From Micropterus salmoides (taxonomy: Eukaryota; Chordata; Actinopteri; Centrarchiformes; Centrarchidae): 64,000 nucleotides of DNA. Below the pieces are notes generated by a model. That model saw only the letters and a program-made list of their open reading frames with translations. It was not told the DNA's origin and searched no databases. The DNA lies in assembly GCF_014851395.1 (NCBI RefSeq), contig NW_024040040.1:17135000-17198999 (forward strand). Reading direction: 5' to 3'. The position numbers and the translations under genes are program-made. How positions within the stretch are numbered: position 1 is the stretch's first letter; every line of letters begins with the position of its first letter. Below, one piece after another: positions 37,045 through 48,577 of this stretch.

Positions 37045-38168
37045 GGCGTGCATGGAGGACTCATCGTTAACATGTAAAAACTGAAATCGATCTGATAAAT
37101 AGGACTTAAACCAGCTTAGAGCGGTTCCTTTAATACCAATGAAATGTTCCAGGTCTCTGTAATAGGATCTGATGGTCAATGGTATCAAAAGCAGCACTAA
37201 GATCTAATAAAACCAGTACAGAGACAAGTCCTTTGTCTGATGCAATTAGGAGGTCATTATTAATTTTCACCAGTGCTGTCTCTGTGCTATGATGAACTCT
37301 AAATCCTGACTGAAAATCCTCAAATAAACTATTGCTATGTAGAAAGTCACACAACTGTTAGGCGACTGCTTTCTCAAGGATCTTAGAGAGAAATGGAAGG
37401 TAAGATATAGGTCTATAGTTAGCTAAAACATCTGGATCAAGGTTGGGGTTTTTCAGAAGAGGTTTAATTACAGCTACTTTAAAGTACTGTGGTACATAGC
37501 CTGTTGATAAAGATAGATTGATCATATCTAGTTGAGAAGTGACTAAGGGTAAAACTTCTTTAAGCAGCCTAGTCGGGATGGGGTCTAAGAGGCAGGTTGA
37601 TGGTTTAGATGAAGAAATTACTGAAGTTAGTTGGTAAAGATTGAGGGAAGCAAAGCAGTCTAAACATATCTGGTTTTACAGCTGTTTCTAAGGTTCCTGA
37701 GTTTGGAGATAAGATAAGTTGGTGCCAGTTGAGGGCAGGTCTTTGTTTCTAATAGTTAGAATTTTATCATTGAAGAAGCCTATGAAATCGTTACTACTAA
37801 GAGCTATGGGAATACTTGGCTCAATAGAGCTGTGACTCTGTCAGCCTGGATACAGTGCTGAAAAGAAACCTGGGGTTGTTACTATTTTCCTCTATTAATG
37901 ACGAGTAGTACGCTGCTCTGGCATTACGGAGGGCCTTCCTATAAGTTTTAAGACTATCTTGCCAAATTAAACAAGAATTTTCCAGTTTGATGCAGCATCT
38001 AATTTTCCTATTCGTTTGCACTATTGCTCTTGTAGTTTTAAGTTTTTATGAGGTTTCTATGCACAGCTCCTCTTCTGTTTGCCTTTGACTTAAATAATTT
38101 CAATGGTCAGGGGACAGACATGGTCACTGTAGGGTTTGGGTTATTTTCACTAAGTAACTCCTGGAATG

Positions 38169-38261
38169 GAGAAGTGTGTTAGACTGCGACTCTGCGTAGG
38201 GTTTTGGGTGGGTAACTGCTGAAATAGAAGGGCAGAGAAGTGTGTTAGACTGCGACTCTGC
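38169..38261. repeat. 27-bp perfect direct repeat, 66-bp period
   Basis: The 27-bp unit beginning GAGAAGTGTGTTAGACTGCG occurs at 38169-38195 and 38235-38261, between the ORF1 and ORF2 remnants of the older LINE. Confidence 0.9.
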
Positions 38262-38284
38262 TTCCTGGTCTCAATTCTGGGTTG

Positions 38285-38700
38285 TCATGGATTTGGTCCA
38301 CTAATAAACTTGGCCAGATTTCTATAAATGAGAGCTGCTCCTTCCCAAGTGGGATGGATGCTGTCTCTGCGAATCAGACCAGGTCTTTCCCAGAAAGTCT
38401 GCCTACATCGTTTTCTGGACACCACCTCGACAACCAGCGGTGAAATGACGACATCACTGGTCAGATTTGGCAGGGGTCCAGAGAAAACTACGGTGTCCGA
38501 CATTGTTTTTGCATATGTACACACTTAACTATGGCCGCTGGCTTTGCTAACTTCATGTTTCTCAAAATGGAGCTGCCAATGATAAGTGTCAGTTTCTCAG
38601 CGGGTGTGTCGCGGAGTGGGGAAAATCTGTTAGAAACGTGAACAGGTTGGTGGTGACCCGTGGGCTTTGAATGCTTACGACTATTCCTCCTTCGGACAGT
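38285..38700 (-). pseudogene. L2-like ORF1 remnant with SGNH-hydrolase (esterase) features
   Basis: The minus strand encodes AEKLTLIIGSSILRNMKLAK, where GSSI sits where GDS-type esterases carry their nucleophile block, then after a break VVFSGPLPNLTSD and RPGLIRRDSIHPTWEGAALI ending YRNLAKFISGPNP. The DSIHP motif matches the D-x-x-H block of SGNH hydrolases. ORF1 proteins of some fish CR1/L2 elements carry such an esterase domain, thought to help RNP or membrane interaction. The middle of the domain is deleted, so this is a relic. Seen: motifs. Known: family architecture. Inferred: that it belongs to the LINE at 35061. Confidence 0.65.
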
Positions 38701-38704
38701 TTGC

Positions 38705-38892
38705 GGGTGGTGATAGCGCAGTGGATAAGACGTGCGTTTGGTGTGAGAGACCTGGGTTTGAATCCACTGTGAGACACCAATGTGTCCCTGAGCAAGACAC
38801 TTAACCCCTAGTTGCTGCAGAGGCATGCAACCTCTGACATGTATAGCAATTGTAAGTCACTTTGGATAAAAGCGTCAGCTAAATGAATAAAT
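38705..38892 (+). mobile_element. tRNA-derived SINE (V-SINE-like)
   Basis: The 5' part is tRNA-like with an A-box-like TAGCGCAGTGG (38713-38723) and a B-box GGGTTTGAATCC (38755-38766), the internal RNA polymerase III promoter. It is followed by the conserved CTGAGCAAGACACTTAACCC core and a 3' tail CACTTTGGATAAAAGCGTC then AGCTAAATGAATAAATGTA, typical of fish SINEs that borrow a LINE 3' end. It inserted next to the ORF1 remnant of the neighbouring LINE. No clear target duplication was found. Confidence 0.88.
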
Positions 38893-39413
38893 GTAATGTG
38901 AATTGAATTTATTGAAGGATAGCCCCTTGAGATGCAGCATCAAGGGGGTCCTATAACACAAATACATAATGAACAAATACAAAACAGAACATTACAAAAC
39001 TACATATATTACACTTGTTACATTACACATATATAGATAACTCGCACACCCACTCTCGCCCACACCCAACAACCAACACCCTCAGAAGCAGCGAAAAGTG
39101 CTGATCGATCTTAGGGTAGGATGAGGTTTATTCCAATCACATGGTGCTTTATATTGAAATGATTTCCGTCCAGCTACAGTAAAAGTTCTTGGTACAATAA
39201 AGAAGAGATGTTGCATCTGTCTGAGTGGATAAGGAACTCTACAAGGAACTAAAGATTGTTTCAAGTATGGAGGACAGTTAAAGTAAACACATTTGAAAAT
39301 AAAGTTTATCCAGTGAAATTCCCTTCTTGCTTTAGGCTGTAACCATGACAAATCTAAAAAGACAATTAAAAACAACATTAAGAGGCCTAAGATTGGTGTC
39401 AGTGGTGTTCATA

Positions 39414-40090
39414 TAGACGCTTTCATCGGACGCATTGCCGAGGTGACGCGCCCGGCCCAAAGTTAACTGTTTGTTTATCACTGGGTTTGTGTTTACTGGC
39501 TAATACAGTGAGTGATATCCAGTACAGTGTTTCCCATACATAAATTTATTTGTGGTGGCCCACTACGTTATCAGTGCTGACTGCCACATATTGATATCCA
39601 CTTTTCTTTTTACTATTTAAGATGGGAAAACTTGTATTTGATTGCAGAGCTGCACACAGCACGTATTCGCTCAGCACCTCCTCTCACTCGCTCCCTCTCT
39701 CTCTCTCTCTCCCACAAACACATTGACAGCGGAGCAGTCTGTGTATTGAATGGTTAGTATCATGAACACCACTGTATAAATCTGTCCAACGTCAATGTGC
39801 CCCCCGCCGCACTCGCCACAGTTACGCTGCCATTCTGTGGGAAACACTGCGGTAAATCAGGCAGGTCGGTAGAAAAACATTCTTGTCTCAAATTTTAGTA
39901 CAACGGGTCTGCTAGTGTGACCTTATCACATTTCAGTTTGGCCAAGTAACGATTCTTTTCTTCGACTGGCAGCTAAGGTTATTTACTTGTTATGGATTGC
40001 TTGCTCAAGTCTGCCGGAAGTTAAGTGTGGGCTAGAGTAATGCACATGCGCAGTACCATTTGTTTATGTTGTTACAGTTGAAAGCGTCTA
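39414..40090. mobile_element. Non-autonomous TIR element with TA duplication, inserted in a LINE
   Basis: The ends TAGACGCTTTCA (39414) and TGAAAGCGTCTA (to 40090) are perfect inverted repeats flanked by TA on both sides (39412-39413 and 40091-40092), as for Tc1/mariner-type insertion. LINE sequence lies on each side. It has no transposase frame. A second element (39525-39849) sits inside. Confidence 0.72.
39525..39849. mobile_element. CAGTGTTTCCCA-type TIR element (hAT-like MITE), nested
   Basis: It starts CAGTGTTTCCCATAC and ends TGTGGGAAACACTG, giving 12-bp terminal inverted repeats around 325 bp. This end sequence is common in fish hAT-like elements. The flanking 8-mers (ATCCAGTA, CGGTAAAT) do not match well. 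A second left end of the same type lies near 62310. Confidence 0.65.
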
Positions 40091-40239
40091 TAGATGATAT
40101 CAGCATAATCAATAATCGGCAGTATCAACTGAGTAATAATTCTTTTCCTGACTTAAAGAGTCCGTAAAGAGAACTTAAAAACAGCCATAGATTTTTTTTA
40201 TAATGAAGTCAATATGCAATTTGAAATTGAGTTGAGGGT

Positions 40240-41451
40240 CTATCCAAAAGCCAAGATATTTAAAAGAATCCACTTCAACCACGAGAGACCCATCCTCAAA
40301 GTTAATATGCATAATGTACTAAGACGAGTATGCCTTGTTCCGAACAACATATTACAGGACTTCTTTTTATTTATTACCAATTTAGTCATGTGAAGCCAGT
40401 TTTGTATCAAATTGAAATCCGCTTGTAAGGAATTCTGTATTTTTAATATATCTGAGTCCGAGGTGTAAATAACTGTATCATCAGCATACAGATGCACTGA
40501 GCAATTTTTACAGAATTTTGAAAAATCATTGATGAAAATAGAAAAAAGTAGGTTTCCCAAAGTGGATCCTGACTGGGAACCATGGAAAACAACACACTGT
40601 TGCCTCCCGTGAAGATAAACATTAAACCAGAGTAGAACATTTTGATGCAAACCAATGGAATAAAGCTTATCAAGCAGCAGGTAGTGATCAACCGTATCAA
40701 AGGCCTTAAGGTCAATAAAGACAATCAGGTCTAAAGCCAGACTGATTAGAGGATAAGATATTGTACTGATTAAGATATTGTGATAATTGATTGAAAATAA
40801 ATTTCTGAAACATTTTGGTAATAGAACCGTTATTATACAAATTGGACAGTAGTTGTTCACATCAGATGGGTCTCCAGTACAAGTAGAAAAGGACAGGTTG
40901 AATAAATCAGCAAGTGGGTACATTAGCACATGAGCAGCAAGCTTAATAAATCTTGCTTCGAGGCCGTCAGGACCCGCACTGCTACTTTCTTTTAACTCAC
41001 AAATGACATGAAAAACATCAACAGGCATGACTGATATGAAACTGAATGCACCAGTAGAGCACATCATGCTGGAAGGACTGGCTGTATCATTACAATTTAA
41101 ATTTACAATTTTAGAACTACTAATCAAAGAAAAATGCTGATTGAAAGCACTAGCAATGAGTAAAGGATACAAAATAATGGCATTATCAATTTGTATTTGA
41201 TTCACAGAGTTTTTGTTATTTTTATTGAGTACACGGTTCAAATTATTCCAGAATCTTCTGGGATTTTGAAAGTCCTGTGAAAAGCTATCTCTATAATAAC
41301 TAGATTTTGCATTCCTTGTCTTGGTCTTACATAAGTTCCTGAGATATCTATAAGCTTCCAAATCTGTGGCATTTGAAGAAGAGCGAAATTTAGCCCAGGC
41401 TATATCCCTTTGTTTTAAAAGACTAATCAGATGTGAGCTGATCCATGGCAA
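40240..41451 (-). pseudogene. LINE reverse transcriptase ORF remnant (403 codons)
   Basis: This is the longest uninterrupted LINE frame in the window. It keeps LYADDTVIYTS, the RT catalytic aspartates, and LLWFNVYLHGRQQCVVFHGS, but it has lost the conserved stretch between NLSFSTCT and GDPSDVNN and most of fingers motifs 1-2. An open frame despite internal loss suggests in-frame deletions or few stops by chance. It has no host role that I can see. Confidence 0.82.
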
Positions 41452-43345
41452 ATGTCTATCTTCGATTCTAATTGTTCTAAAGGGAGCATGTTCGTCAATT
41501 ATTTTAGTGACCTCAGAATAGAAAAAATGTCATGCATCTTCAACGTATGGAATTAACTGAAACCTATCCCAGTTGATACAAAGTATGTTGTGTATAAAAT
41601 GATCAACATTAATATTTGTCTTAATGTAATATATTTGGGGGGAGATTTAGGGATTTTAATTTTCCAGACACAAAATATGATGGAATGGTCACTAAAACAG
41701 TCATAACACCTGAAGTAATTATACTATCAGGATTAGTGACAAGTATTCAATCCAGCAGGGAAGAAGACAGACAATCAACTCTAGTTGGTTCCTTAATTAA
41801 TGGAGTGAGATTTACACTGCCAAATAAGTTTTTTTCTGCAGAGGACGAACGATTAAAATCACCCAGGATAATTTTGCCTTTCAAGAGAATTAACAGTTGA
41901 CAAAATACAATTTATAGAATTAGTCGGAGCAGAGGGAGGCCTGTAAATATTTCCAATAGTTAAATGTTTATTTTTATGAAAAATAATATTGATAAAAAGA
42001 CACTCAAAATTACCTGGCTCTATGACACATTCTGAAACTAAATTTAAAGCCACATAAAAATATACAATTATACAATCAAATTTAATGTATTGCAACACAA
42101 AGGAGGCTAACCCTACCTAGCAGCTGTAGGGTTAGTCGGTCGACATGCATATATTTACTGATTTAGGTTTAGGCACTAACTTCTGTGATGGTTAAGGTTA
42201 GGGTAAGTTGCCTCAGGGGGGCTGTCAACTCCTTAAACACAAACATCGGTAGCTAGCTAGCTACTTAGCGACTGGAAGCACTACTAGCATTTCCGGTCAC
42301 CCCAGGGCGTCATATACACGAACATGGGGCGTATCATACACACGCAAAATCGTCGTTTTGCAAACAATAGCAACGGTTTTTCACTTTTCACAAAGTGTGT
42401 AGATGTGATGCCTGAGCATGAGAACAGGCTGGATCAACTCATCTTATTTTGAAAAACATCCAAAGCACTGAGAGTTGATTCAGTCCAGTTAGATATGCTG
42501 TATGTACCTGACCAATCAGCAAACATTAGGAAGTATCTGGATGACTAAAACCTTCAGAACCCCGACAAAACCTTATTCATAATCAAAACTAGCTATTACA
42601 GATACAGTAAAGTGGTTATGGAGAACATTTCCAGAGGAGATATTTGGTTTTGTAACCAAAGACAGCTCAGTAAGGCATGTTAACTTGTACAGTCAGGGTT
42701 CATGTTGACAGAACTGTTAGTCCTCTTTTGTGCAGCACACTTGAAATCCATCCATACTTCTACCACATGTCACAATTAATCTGACACTGATGCTTAATGT
42801 AGAGTTTCAAATTATGGAAATGAAAAACTTAGTAATATGCAATAAAATATATTCCATCACAGTGATGTAATTCCATGCGTAAACATAAAGGTAGTAAGAG
42901 AATGAGAGATGGTTATAATGACAGCCACAGTTTGCCAGCTTGTTCTCCACATAGACAACTGCACCGTGTATGCACTTCTCAAAATGTTTACTTAATAACA
43001 TTGTCAGTCACACCTTCAATTATGAGCGATGCCATGTTACAATATTATTCCATAAATTATATCACAATATTTAGAATGTAACTAAATAAAATAACGTTAA
43101 GAATATTGTGTTGAAACATTAAACATAGAAAACATAATTTTCCTTGCAGAAAAAATGAAGCACTGTAGTGATGATTATTATTATAATTATGTGAGTTACA
43201 TTAGAGTCACAATCTTAAATACATTCCTTCTAGACATGTTTACTTCAGCTAGACTGAGCTTTACCATTTAATTACCCTGTTACTTTAGCTCGTGTGTACA
43301 TGCACACATGTACACATCCCTCTTGGTGTGTGTATGTCTGTTTGT

Positions 43346-43370
43346 GAGTGTGTGTGTGTGTGTGTGTGTC
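43346..43370. repeat. (GT)n microsatellite
   Basis: GT run followed by TCTG units. Confidence 0.95.
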
Positions 43371-44879
43371 TATCTGTCTGTCTCTGTGTTGAATACCCTA
43401 ACAGCCTTATTACTTATCGTGTTTTTACCTTAAACTTCTTGGTTAAATGAGAGCATGGCTCAGCTTTGGATCAGCCCCAGGCATTTCCTTACGTGCTCAG
43501 TTAAAGGGGCGGGAGGTAAAACTCTGTAATTCAATTTCAATTAAAGGAGAGAAGAAGAGAAAGCTTTAATTGATTGTCGTTGTGCCAGAGCTGCGTGTGT
43601 GCGTCAGGCTGACTGTAGACACACACACACAGATGTCCTACTTTCTCCTTGTTTGATTATACTCAGCTCGTTTCCAGTCTATGTTGAGGAAGCATGGGAA
43701 GGGCTTTTCAGGCAGCTTTCGGACAACCACTATATTATTCCATGGAATGACTGAAAAAATGTTAATTATATTTATTTTTGTGTCATTGTATTTAAATATT
43801 AAGCTTTCAATTGAGTTGAATTTATTGTATTACTAAAAGTTGGTTATAAACAACAATGTGCATCAGATAAAAATGCTCAAAGGTTAATTAATTTTTATCT
43901 TTTGTGATATTTATTAAATAAAACAAGTCAACAAACTGTTTGTTTAAGCTATTGTCACTGTCCAAAGCTTATTCTAATGTGCCAAAGGGTATCATTATAA
44001 TACCCCATGCAAATATGGCAACATTATTACACTGAGCATAGTTTGATCCCCAAAGTGATGGCGACTCAAAAACGTCCTGAAAGTCTGTCCTGCAATGTCA
44101 CACTGTGTACAAAACGACACGGGTCAATGAGTGGATGTAAAAAAAAAAATAATAATAATAAAACAAGGGATAAAAAGGGAGAGAGAAAGAGAAAAACCCA
44201 CAGAACTGCTTTTACCAAGTTTGTTTTTGCTCTGTTTTTTGGGTCTTTTTATCCTTTGTTTGTTTGCATTATTTGTGTTGGGATTTTTATTCGGCATCTC
44301 ATGTCCCTTGTTGGGCTTTTTTTTTGGCTCAGCTACAAGGCGTTAATGAAAGCATTTCAAGCAAACATGTTGATTTTTGTTTCCACGGGGATCCAGAAGG
44401 CCTGACAATGTCACAGAGGCTTCGGCCAACAGACTGGTGGAAAAGACGGCTGCTTTTTTCCCTCTTTTATTCACATCGTGTATCTCCACTCTACTACGTC
44501 TCTCTCTTTCATTGTTAATCACTTGTTATATTTCTTTAAATTTCTCTAACTGCCCCGCTGTCTTCTGTGTTTTTGCCTTTACCACTTGTTTTCCCATATC
44601 CATCTTTTTTAAGCAGCCCTTCAGCTCTGTTTCTCTCTTTTTCTCTGCCACTTTTCTCTTTCTCTTCTTTCCCTTTCTGTTTCTGACCCTCTCTATTCTG
44701 CTCACTGCCTTTCTTCCTTTGTTGTCATCTATGTGTGAAGAGCTGTGATAAATAAAGACAAACACAGCAGTATGTGTTTGTGTGTGAGCAGTGTGAGAGA
44801 CGGACGCCAGCTCTCTGATAGCATTGTTAGCCTCTCCACCTCTCCTCACTCCACTGCACATCCAGCTACAGGCTTTCTT

Positions 44880-45180
44880 CCCCCCACTCCATCCATCCAG
44901 GCCCCAAGCCAGGAAGGCGGCTTCGGGGCCAAGTCAGGCCAGGATGGAGGCTTCATTGTGGGGATGCAGGGGGGCGTTGGTGGTAGAGGATGAGGACCAG
45001 GGATCCAGGCCAAGCCCCAGACCCAAGACCCTGATCTGGCTTGCCAGCCGGCCCACTAAAGGGCCTTCGTGGCTGGGCACAACATCAGGGCAAGAGGGGA
45101 GATGGAGGCTGGAGGTCTCAGCAGCGGTAATGGCAGTGGCTAGATTAAGACCTTCTCTTAGAATCAGCACAATGGAGGAG
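44880..45180. other. GC-rich low-repeat island in AT-rich DNA
   Basis: About 300 bp of unusually GC-rich sequence (CCAAGCCAGGAAGGCGGCTT, GACCAGGGATCCAGGCCAAG, and a minus-strand open frame of 78 codons at 44934-45170). It is open on both strands. No recognisable domain is present. It could be a CpG-poor regulatory element or an exon of an unknown transcript. Confidence 0.3.
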
Positions 45181-46887
45181 GTCTACAGCGGAGCAACACG
45201 CGTATGCGCGAACACACACACACAGGCATGAACACATACACACTGCCTCTATTCAGCTCCGTCCATGTCGTCCATCAGAGGCAGAAAAGCATGAATAAAT
45301 ACATGAGCAGTGTAGCGCTCCATAGGACTGATAAAAAGAAAGAAAAACACACATGAATTACAGGAACTGAAAGAAAGAATGGTAAATTGAAAAAAGGGAA
45401 CATATGAATAATTTTGATGGTTTTGTACTACAGTAATTGTAATGGGACAAAAAAAAAGAAAATGGAAAAGGAGGGTGTTGAATTATAAAAATCCTCCAAG
45501 TCCCTGAGCTCAGGAAATAAAATAATTAGGAAAAGTTAAAGAGGCAAGTTTGGAAATGAATGGCAGAAATGAACTTTCAGAGGCCTCTGAGTTATTGTGC
45601 AAGTAGTATCAGGTTTATATGACGGTATAGGTCTGGTTGCACTGTTGCAATGGCAGCAAGCAACCATTTTTGGTGATTCAAAGATAAGTCATTAGATGTT
45701 TATATGCTGATGCAGTTATTTATGACAAATAAACCAGATAATTCAACATCTAACACAGCCTGCAGCTACTACTACTAGCATAGCTAGTAGTAGTAGCTCT
45801 AGCAACATTTTAATACTCCATCTTACAGTTGACGGTTTCCAATGCAAATACTTTTTACCAAAGAAAGTAGTTGCATTGAAAGCTGTTGTGAACTGTGAAG
45901 AAAATATTAATAACCATCATTGTATTGGGGTGGAGGCAGAAACCCCTTAGAGATGGACAAGTAAAAACTGTGAAAATAAAACATCTGCACAGCTAAATAA
46001 CAATGGGGGAAAGTGAGAAAATATGTTAGCCATAACATTAGGATGGACCAACTGAGAATGAAGGAGTGAATATATCACACTGACTGATACAGCTTCCAGA
46101 TGCTGTGCTCGTCAATTGTCGATATATCCATGCTGAAAATTTGTAATAAAAACCACGTTTGTGAGACTTTTTAAGGCTAAACCAAGGGCCCACCTGTTCT
46201 GAAATGACAGACAACAGCTCAGTGTACAACCGAAGCGGATTGAGCATTTTTATTAGGACTTTCAATTCCTGTTTTGCTTTGTTTGTATAATTGGCATGGT
46301 ATTCTATCTATACAGTCTAAGTTAGGTATTCACATGAGGCACAAAAACATGTAAGTGTAATCCACTCCTAAGAGATTCTTAAGAACATAATACAAACTTG
46401 TGATAACAACTCTGGACCTGATAAAAAGAAGCACAATTAAATGCAGCAGAATTTCTAGTTGATACACTATCGAGAGCATTGCATCAATACCCTTATCTAA
46501 TTTGGTCACACAATTTGCACCAATTTTCTGTTTCTTTTTACACATAATTCAAGTCATTATGAGAGTGGCGGGAGAAAGGAAAGCTGAGAAAGCAAGCAAA
46601 GAGAGAAGATGACGTGTATCAAAGTTCACAAAGTGTAAATATACCCGTGAGGTCTGCCCAGTGCAGCACACTGTATGTTGCTTTATTGAGCACTGTTCAT
46701 TTTTCTTTGTGTTAGCTAATGTCCATGTTTTTGGCCACAGAGGAGAGTAGAGGAGCCTAGATACCTGGTAATGTCTGCAATAAGACCTTTTTACCACCTC
46801 TTACCTCTTCACCTATACTATATGGTACTTCTGTAGTCAAAGTGTGTGTGCGTGTGCATGCATGTGTTTGTGTGTGTGTGTGTTTGC

Positions 46888-46973
46888 GTCACAGCTCTCA
46901 GAAAGGACCCTGGGACCCTCCTCGACAGTGAGAGCTTTTAGCTCTTCTTCGCTAATGTCCTGAATAATGGCAT
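46888..46973 (-). other. Isolated coding-like segment with a splice-acceptor-like start
   Basis: The minus strand has a long CT tract ending CCATCAAG (acceptor-like, at 46974-46980), then a frame DAIIQDISEEELKALTVEEG, PRVLSESCD. It is acidic, of balanced composition and unlike the surrounding repeats. I do not recognise the protein and no flanking exon is identified. It could be a real exon of an unannotated transcript, a retained pseudo-exon, or chance. Confidence 0.25.
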
Positions 46974-48530
46974 CTTGATGGAGAGAGAGAGAGTAGACAA
47001 AAAAGAGAAAGAGAGAAAGGGGGAGAAAAAGAGACAGAGCGAGGGGGGTGGGAAAAAAAGACAGAAAGAGAAACCTCTGCATCCATCTGCCCCTACCTCC
47101 AGACCTCCATCAGTACCAGGCCTATCATTATTCCCTCTCTCTGCCTTTCTATTTTCATTTTTCCCTTTTTGTCTCCTTTTTCAGCATGATGATCCGCAGA
47201 GATTTTACTTGCTCTTGCAAAAAGACACATCTCAGTATGTGTGTGCACGTCCATCCAAAAGTAAAGAAGTCCTTATGTGGCATTCCAACCTTTCAGCAAA
47301 ATTAACTTGTGATGCCTTTGAAGCATTATTATGAAGAAATGGGAATATGCTGTTTTCAGCAAAATTACCATTACACAAGTCCTTCAAGACGCAGCTTCAT
47401 GTTGGCTCCAACAAAAACTCAGACTCTACCAAAGTCCAGTAAAGAGGTTTTCTGTTGAAATGCAAAGTTAGATTTTCTGCTCCACACAATTAAGATCTTG
47501 ATAGTGAGTCTTGTAATGTGTCTTAGGTATGGCTTTATTACAAGAAAGAGAATAACATTTTGGTGTCAGCCATGGTGGGCCCAGACTTCCTCTCCTGTTG
47601 CCCAGATGTAGAGCTGACGTCATTGATGCTATGTGCGTGTCTTCTTCAGTCTATGGTTGAAACAGAAAAGTGGAAATGGAATAAAACTGTTTAAGACTTA
47701 CAAGATAAAACTGGTTCCTGTTTTGTGCTACAAAGAAATCTTCTCAGTGTTTGTGACGTACATTACTTGCCTGATTTTGTCACTTGTCATGTTAAATTGC
47801 TATATGGCTCACTTAAAATTAAACTGCCTGAAAAAAAGATTAATTCACTTTCTATTGTTTGTTTAAAGTCTGTTCTTTAAAAAGTGATTATGAGGGAGAT
47901 TACCACAGGTGTACCCCATGTTTAAAACATATGCGATAGTACTGTGAAAGTGGCAAACCAATTATGTATAAACTACGTACTGAAATACTTACTTACTTAC
48001 ACTGATGAATAAATCCCAAAGATAGCTTGAGTCCAGTATACAGTAACATGATGCTAGTAGCACCTCCCATTTGCATAACACACTTCATTAAGTATCAACA
48101 CAGATTCCTTAGAAAATGTCACATCCAGGTATTTTAAAATGATGCTCTTAATTTCAAAAATACCTCAGGTGTTATTTTCAGATTTTTCTTTCCTTTTCTC
48201 TTGTGGGAAAACTGTTCCTGCTCCGTCGCTATGGATAAGAGTGTGAGCTAAACGTCAAGAGTTCTGTGCTCTTTGACGATGTTTGGATGGTCAGTTTGAC
48301 TCTTTGGTTAAACCCTTTAATATTAGCAGCAGGTGGTTAATTACAAACCTCACTGTTGGTATTTGGGTTGTCAGGTAACTGTGGCACTGGAACTCAGCAA
48401 ACTGATAGTCCAGGGTGACTGGCTATGACCGAAACACACACAGAAACACACTGACAATGCCACACGTTCTCTTTCTCACACAGTTTCCACCTTCTTGTCT
48501 ATCTCTGTTTCACAAATGCAAGAACACTGG

Positions 48531-48532
<2 letters not shown>

Positions 48533-48571
<39 letters not shown>
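48533..48571. repeat. (TG)n microsatellite
   Basis: Uninterrupted TG run of nearly 20 units. Confidence 0.95.

Positions 48572-48577
<6 letters not shown>

Larger units (their letters stand above)
35061..38704 (-). mobile_element. Main body of the older minus-strand L2-like LINE (ORF2, plus ORF1 remnant)
   Basis: Read on the minus strand: ORF1 remnant (38285-38700), a short spacer, the linker (RKALRNARAAYYSSLIEENS, 37821-38021), reverse transcriptase with DFQSGFRVHHSTETALVKIN and LVLLDLSAAFDTIDHQI (37130-37354), HGVPQGSVLGPILF and LHCYADDTSYIYR (36204-36350), NLLMLNSDKSDVIVLGHKQL (35794-36168), and the C-terminal RDHISPVLAPLHWLPVKSRI (35306-35770). Its 3' end lies at 28908-29320, displaced by the plus-strand L2. 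A solo LTR (36353-37044) splits motif A from motif B. The endonuclease domain is missing between linker and ORF1, and frameshifts are frequent, so the copy is dead. Confidence 0.87.
38893..42100 (-). mobile_element. Decayed Jockey-superfamily LINE, interrupted by a TIR element
   Basis: On the minus strand: endonuclease fragments (FECLFINIIFHKNKHLTIGN then IYRPPSAPTNSINCI at 41859-42098, then TNPDSIITSGVMT-like sequence complementary to 41685-41780); then a 403-codon frame (41451-40240) with ISSHLISLLKQRDIAWAKFR, NPRRFWNNLNRVLNKN, SSSAGPDGLEARFIKLAAHV, DPSDVNNY, a shortened IDLKAFDTVDH motif A and SVHLYADDTVIYTS, the catalytic YADD; then the C-terminal part (39378-39082) with FTVAGRKSFQYKAPCDWNK. 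Large in-frame deletions lie between STCT and GDPSDVNNY and around the B motif (SGSTLGNLLFSIFIND). The 3' end lies near 38893-38930. A TIR element (39414-40090) splits it. Confidence 0.83.

Noticed and set aside
38705..38790. A tRNA gene
   Set aside because: A and B boxes are present, but no cloverleaf acceptor stem closes and the SINE core and tail follow directly; it is a tRNA-derived SINE.
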